Source: Sulfitobacter sp.
GTDB lineage: Bacteria > Pseudomonadota > Alphaproteobacteria > Rhodobacterales > Rhodobacteraceae
DNA length: 8,548 nt
NCBI GenBank assembly: GCA_024636395.1
Contig: JAGXHD010000084.1
Coordinates: 1-8,548, forward strand
Direction of reading: 5' to 3'
The translations under genes and the position numbers were made by a program. Below the pieces are notes generated by a model, which saw only the letters and a list, made by a program, of their open reading frames with translations, had not been told where the DNA came from and made no database searches. Shown here piece after piece: positions 5,517-8,548 of this stretch; the stretch's first letter is position 1, and each line of letters begins with the position of its first letter.

Positions 5517-5843
5517 TCATTTCTTTTGTTCAGTGCCCACATTCTGCTCGAACGCCGTCTTGAACGCGTCTTGCTGCTTGCCAGTTGCCTCTGTCTGGTG
5601 GTTGGATTTCCACTCCTCCATGCTCATCCCGTAGAACAGCTCGCGTGCTTCCATCTTGCCGATCTCGACGCCGCGCTCGGCTGCAGCTTCCTGATACCAG
5701 CGCGACAAGCAATTGCGACAGAACCCGGTGAGGTTCATCATGTCGATGTTCTGGACATCCGGGCGGTCCTGCATGAGGTGCTGTTGCAGGCGGCGAAAGG
5801 CGGCAGCCTGAAGCTCGATTTCTTGCTGTGAATGCTCGGTCAT
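5517..5843 (-). CDS. DUF1244 domain-containing protein
   Basis: This 108-residue soluble protein of the DUF1244 family (PF06844) has unknown function. The core is AAFRRLQQHL (14-23), DVQNIDMMNLTGFCRNCLSR (29-48) with Cys42 and Cys45, WYQEAAAERG (49-58) and EARELFYGMSMEEWK (65-79), followed by HQTEAT and a polar, Lys-rich tail. The CxxC pair could bind a metal or be redox active, but that is inferred. The length is typical for the family. AGGAG lies 5 bases before the ATG (5849-5853 on the plus strand). It is divergent from pyk across 195 bases. On the minus strand a TTGACG at 5890-5895 could be a -35 element, but the matching -10 is poor. Confidence 0.92.
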   Translation of the reverse strand: MTEHSQQEIELQAAAFRRLQQHLMQDRPDVQNIDMMNLTGFCRNCLSRWYQEAAAERGVEIGKMEARELFYGMSMEEWKSNHQTEATGKQQDAFKTAFEQNVGTEQKK

Positions 5844-6038
5844 GGTGGCTCCTATTGTGCCCTCTCTAAATGGAAGCGGGCGCGCGATGCGTCAAGGCTG
5901 TGCGATCCGTTCCGCAGTGTCATTGGATTGTAACAGTTTTCGGGTTCACGGCAGATATGGCAAGGGGTATGCGTTAGGGCGACCCTGATGACCGACCCGG
6001 CCGCCGTGCGCGGCATATGTATTTGAGGAGCGACCGGA

Positions 6039-7484
6039 ATGAGACGCCAACGTAATGTAAAGATCGTCGCGACCCTTGGCCCTGCGTCGGACACGGCGGA
6101 CATGATCGAGGCGCTGCATCGGACAGGGGCGGATGTGTTTCGCCTGAACATGAGCCACGGCAGCCACGAGGAGATCCGCGCGAAGCATGCGATGATCCGC
6201 GCGGTGGAGGAGCAGACCGGATCGACCATTGGCATCCTGGCCGACCTGCAAGGGCCTAAGCTGCGCGTGGGAGTGTTCGCGGGCGACAGCGAGGAGCTGG
6301 TGGTCGGTGCGGCATTCCGCCTCGATCTTGATCCTGCCGAAGGGGATGCGTCGCGGGTTTGCCTGCCGCACCCGGAGATTTTCGCGGCCCTTGAGAAAGG
6401 CTCAACCCTGCTGGTCAATGATGGGAAGATCCGCCTCAAAGTAGTGGCGTGCGGCGCTGATTTTGCTGAGTGCGAAGTGATTGCCGGGGGCACGATATCC
6501 AACCGCAAGGGCGTAAATGTGCCAGATGTGGTGCTTCCGCTGGCGGCGCTGAGCGAGAAAGACCGCGCCGATCTGGAGTTCGTATGTGCGCTGGGCGTCG
6601 ACTGGCTCGCGCTGAGTTTCGTGCAGCGGCCAGAGGATGTGGCGGAGGCGCGCGAACTGGCCAAGGGTCGCGCGGCAATCCTGTCGAAGATCGAGAAGCC
6701 ATCGGCGGTGGAGCGGTTCGACGATATTCTTGCAGTGAGTGACGGGATCATGGTTGCGCGGGGCGATCTGGGTGTCGAGCTGCCGGTGTCTGCCGTACCA
6801 CCGATTCAAAAGCGCTTGGTGCGCCGGTGCCGCGCGGTGGGCAAGCCTGTGATCGTGGCGACGCAGATGCTCGAAAGTATGATCGATAGCCCGATGCCCA
6901 CGCGCGCCGAAGTATCGGACGTGGCCACGGCAATCTACGAGGGCGCAGATGCGGTCATGCTCTCGGCAGAATCGGCTGCGGGGAGTTTCCCGCTCGAGGC
7001 GGTGAGCACGATGGACAACGTTGCCGTCGAAGTGGAGCGCGACCCTACCTACACCCAGATCATCGAATCGAGCCGCACGGCCTCGCGCTCGGGCATCGCG
7101 GACGCGATCGTGGCGGCAGCGCGTGAGATCGCTGAGACGACCGACGTCAAGGCGATCTGTTGTTTTTCCCAATCGGGCACGACCGCCTTGCTGATCGCGC
7201 GTGAGCGGCCGCGCGTACCCATCATCGCGCTGACCCCGCTCATCGGAACTGCTCGGCGGTTAACGCTGAGCTGGGGGGTGAACTGCGTGATGACCGGCAC
7301 GCTCGACCGGTTCAAAAAGGCTGTCGTAGGCGCCGTACGTGCGGCGCGTAACGAGGGCTTTGCGGGGGAGAGTGATTTCGTCGTGGTGACCGCTGGCGTG
7401 CCTTTCAACGTACCGGGAAGCACGAATATTTTGCGCGTGGCACCCTGTGATGAGCGTTTGATTTTTGCGTCAGATCCGGAGTAG
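6039..7484 (+). CDS. pyk: Pyruvate kinase
   Basis: This 481-residue cytosolic enzyme converts phosphoenolpyruvate and ADP to pyruvate and ATP in the last step of glycolysis. The TIM barrel shows KIVATLGPAS (8-17), FRLNMSHG (34-41; Arg35, Asn37), ADLQGPKLRVG (68-78), the signature ILSKIEKPSAVERFDDIL (214-231) with catalytic Lys217 and metal ligand Glu219, MVARGDLGVELP (238-249) with Asp243, and ATQMLESM (274-281). The B domain lies inside the barrel at about 79-165, and the C-terminal domain is at about 340-475 (CFSQSGTTA, TAGVPF). Lys74 in GPK replaces the Glu found in potassium-dependent pyruvate kinases, predicting a potassium-independent enzyme. AGGAG lies 8 bases before the ATG. A 31-base gap and no terminator link it to the next small gene. 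Length and motifs are complete. Confidence 0.97.
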   Translation: MRRQRNVKIVATLGPASDTADMIEALHRTGADVFRLNMSHGSHEEIRAKHAMIRAVEEQTGSTIGILADLQGPKLRVGVFAGDSEELVVGAAFRLDLDPAEGDASRVCLPHPEIFAALEKGSTLLVNDGKIRLKVVACGADFAECEVIAGGTISNRKGVNVPDVVLPLAALSEKDRADLEFVCALGVDWLALSFVQRPEDVAEARELAKGRAAILSKIEKPSAVERFDDILAVSDGIMVARGDLGVELPVSAVPPIQKRLVRRCRAVGKPVIVATQMLESMIDSPMPTRAEVSDVATAIYEGADAVMLSAESAAGSFPLEAVSTMDNVAVEVERDPTYTQIIESSRTASRSGIADAIVAAAREIAETTDVKAICCFSQSGTTALLIARERPRVPIIALTPLIGTARRLTLSWGVNCVMTGTLDRFKKAVVGAVRAARNEGFAGESDFVVVTAGVPFNVPGSTNILRVAPCDERLIFASDPE

Positions 7485-7515
7485 ACTCACGGAGATTTGT
7501 ATGAGGAAGACCTGA

Positions 7516-7740
7516 ATGGATACGGATCTGGCGCTTGTGATCAGCATCGTGATTGCCGCGTTGACGATTCCTTCCATCTTGTCTGCGGTGTCTGACAGGC
7601 GCGCGCCCCGGGCCTCGGCGATCACGATCCTGATTGCCGGCGGCCTGATCGTATTTGCGATCACCGCCAAGCCCGGTGGATATAGTCTGGAGCAGGTGCC
7701 GGATGTAGTATTGAACGTGGTTGCACGGTTTATTCCTTGA
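7516..7740 (+). CDS. Small two-helix membrane protein, unknown function
   Basis: This is a 74-residue protein with two predicted membrane helices, at about 5-22 (LALVISIVIAALTIPSIL) and 34-51 (SAITILIAGGLIVFAITA). They are joined by a basic loop SDRRAPRA, so the loop is probably cytoplasmic by the positive-inside rule. The tail YSLEQVPDVVLNVVARFIP looks amphipathic. AGGAAG at 7504-7509 is 6 bases before the ATG, and the gene follows pyk by 31 bases without a terminator, so the two are probably co-transcribed. Codon use matches the neighbours, which supports a real gene. I recall a similar small gene between pyk and rpmI in related Rhodobacteraceae, but I know no function for it. Confidence 0.8.
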   Translation: MDTDLALVISIVIAALTIPSILSAVSDRRAPRASAITILIAGGLIVFAITAKPGGYSLEQVPDVVLNVVARFIP

Positions 7741-7767
7741 GCATACCCACGCTGCGCCTTTCGGCAC

Positions 7768-7796
7768 TTGCGCCGTAAGGGATCCTGTCCTATAGC
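7768..7796 (+). promoter_or_regulatory. Putative promoter of rpmI-rplT
   Basis: TTGCGC (7768-7773) and TATAGC (7791-7796) are spaced 17 bases apart, a fair sigma-70-type match with ideal spacing, about 75 bases ahead of the rpmI ATG. It would let the ribosomal genes be transcribed independently of pyk. Confidence 0.45.
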
Positions 7797-7810
7797 CCAG
7801 TTTCATTCCT

Positions 7811-7844
7811 GCGCGGCCGGCTCAAGCGGCATGCCGAGGCGCGC
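7811..7844 (+). promoter_or_regulatory. Structured 5' leader of rpmI-rplT mRNA
   Basis: GCGCG (7811-7815) can pair with CGCGC (7840-7844), and CGGC (7818-7821) with GCCG (7833-7836), around a loop that itself contains the palindrome GGCATGCC. The leader sits just before the rpmI ribosome site. L20 is known in other bacteria to repress its own operon by binding leader or internal mRNA, so this hairpin is a candidate autoregulatory site. The structure is read by eye and the role is inferred. Confidence 0.3.
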
Positions 7845-7871
7845 TTAAACTGTAGACGACAGGAGACAGAA

Positions 7872-8072
7872 ATGCCCAAGATGAAGACGAAATCGAGCGC
7901 CAAGAAGCGCTTCAAGATCTCGGCGACCGGCAAGGTCATCGGCAGCCAGGCTGGCAAACAGCACGGCATGATCAAGCGGAGCAACAAATTTATCCGTAAC
8001 GCACGCGGTACGCAGGCTCTGTCTGCGCCCGATGCCAAGATCATCAAGGGCTTTATGCCCTACGACCGTTAA
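7872..8072 (+). CDS. rpmI: 50S ribosomal protein L35
   Basis: This 66-residue, Lys/Arg-rich protein of the large ribosomal subunit begins MPKMKTKSSAKKRFKISATG and ends IIKGFMPYDR, covering the whole L35 family length. AGGAG at 7861-7865 is 6 bases before the ATG. The stop codon is followed at once by rplT, 11 bases later, and the rplT ribosome site overlaps the rpmI stop, implying coupled translation. The usual upstream partner infC is not present here; pyk and a small membrane protein gene stand in its place. Confidence 0.98.
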   Translation: MPKMKTKSSAKKRFKISATGKVIGSQAGKQHGMIKRSNKFIRNARGTQALSAPDAKIIKGFMPYDR

Positions 8073-8083
8073 GGAGAGCCGAT

Positions 8084-8449
8084 ATGTCCCGTACAAAAGG
8101 TGGTACAGTTACCCACGCCCGTCACCGCAAGATCGTAAAAGCGGCCAAAGGATATTATGGCCGCCGCAAGAGCACCTTCAAGGTTGCGAGCCAGGCGGTC
8201 GATAAAGCCAACCAATATGCGACCCGTGACCGGAAAGTGCGCAAGCGGAACTTCCGCGCGCTCTGGATCCAGCGGATCAACGCGGCCGTGCGTGCCCACG
8301 ATGCGGAGCTGACGTACTCACGCTTCATCAACGGTCTCAGCCTCGCTGGTATCGAAGTGGACCGTAAGGTTCTGGCCGATCTGGCTGTGAACGAGCCCGA
8401 ATCCTTTGCCGCGATCGTGAAGCAGGCGCAGGCGTCGCTGGCGGCCTAA
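8084..8449 (+). CDS. rplT: 50S ribosomal protein L20
   Basis: This 121-residue protein binds 23S rRNA early in assembly of the large subunit. The basic N-terminal arm (MSRTKGGTVTHARHRKIVKA, then GYYGRRKSTFKVA) and the globular part (RNFRALWIQRINAA, YSRFINGLSLAGIEVDRKVLADLA) are complete and typical. AAGGAG overlapping the rpmI stop lies 7 bases before the ATG. A strong terminator starts 25 bases after the stop, so this is the last gene of the transcript. In other bacteria L20 represses its own operon. Confidence 0.98.
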   Translation: MSRTKGGTVTHARHRKIVKAAKGYYGRRKSTFKVASQAVDKANQYATRDRKVRKRNFRALWIQRINAAVRAHDAELTYSRFINGLSLAGIEVDRKVLADLAVNEPESFAAIVKQAQASLAA

Positions 8450-8473
8450 TCCGACCAGACGCGTAAGAATATG

Positions 8474-8504
8474 AAAAGCCGCTCCTGACCGGGGCGGCTT
8501 TTTT
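8474..8504 (+). terminator. Rho-independent terminator after rplT
   Basis: AAAAGCCGC (8474-8482) pairs with GCGGCTTTT (8494-8502), extended by TCC/GGG around the loop TGACC and followed by a run ending in T at 8499-8504. The GC-rich stem and U-tract are textbook. It ends the rpmI-rplT transcript; the 44 bases after it show no gene. Confidence 0.92.
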
Positions 8505-8548
8505 CTGTGCAGCGGTGCCCCGTCATTCTGGGAGCCGTTTGCAAGCTA

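Noticed and set aside
5284..5634. 116-residue plus-strand open frame as an intact gene
   Set aside because: Its first half is the RTX-like remnant lacking its start region. Its second half is antisense to the well-supported DUF1244 gene.
5852..6751. 299-residue minus-strand open frame over the pyk promoter and 5' end
   Set aside because: It is a Ser/Arg/Pro-rich shadow of pyk with no motif. The opposite strand encodes clear pyruvate kinase.
1..8548. CRISPR array, tRNA, rRNA, prophage or complete mobile element
   Set aside because: I saw no regularly spaced identical repeats, no tRNA cloverleaf and no integrase or transposase. The window is largely housekeeping plus the D-amino acid cluster.

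Overview
The window looks like chromosomal DNA of a marine alphaproteobacterium of the family Rhodobacteraceae (Roseobacter group). The evidence is high-GC coding with strong G/C in third positions, a Rhodobacter-type L-malyl-CoA/beta-methylmalyl-CoA lyase, a DUF1244 protein, and a pyk / small membrane protein / rpmI / rplT order that I associate with this family. The assignment comes from recognising protein families by eye, not from a search.

Layout. (1) 1-521, minus strand: the N-terminal half of mcl1, running off the left edge. (2) 522-769: a divergent intergenic region dense in inverted repeats and TTGC-containing motifs. (3) 770-3685, plus strand: a tight three-gene cluster dgcN, dgcA and a D-amino acid aminotransferase (dat). 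(4) 3698-4429, minus strand: a Crp/Fnr-family regulator convergent with dat. (5) about 4497-4958, plus strand: a small degenerate receiver-domain protein, divergent from the regulator. (6) 4959-5516: no intact gene; the right part holds a decayed, stop-interrupted remnant of an RTX-like calcium-binding protein. (7) 5517-5843, minus strand: a DUF1244 protein. (8) 6039-8449, plus strand: pyruvate kinase, a 74-residue two-helix membrane protein, then ribosomal proteins L35 and L20, closed by a strong intrinsic terminator at 8474-8504.

The most notable system is the dgcN-dgcA-dat cluster. In the pathway proposed for these families, D-glutamate is N-acetylated by DgcN, the N-acetyl-D-glutamate is racemised by the enolase-superfamily enzyme DgcA, and the resulting N-acetyl-L-glutamate is deacetylated to L-glutamate or enters arginine metabolism. 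The aminotransferase would collect amino groups from other D-amino acids, such as D-alanine from peptidoglycan, onto 2-oxoglutarate to form D-glutamate. The three genes would therefore channel D-amino acids into central nitrogen metabolism. Two features deserve attention. DgcN carries a P-loop-like motif rather than an obvious acetyltransferase fold. The aminotransferase lacks the His of the classical RxH carboxylate-binding motif.

The rest is housekeeping: glyoxylate/propionyl-CoA metabolism (mcl1), glycolysis (pyk) and translation (rpmI-rplT). I saw no tRNA, rRNA, CRISPR array, intact insertion sequence or phage gene.
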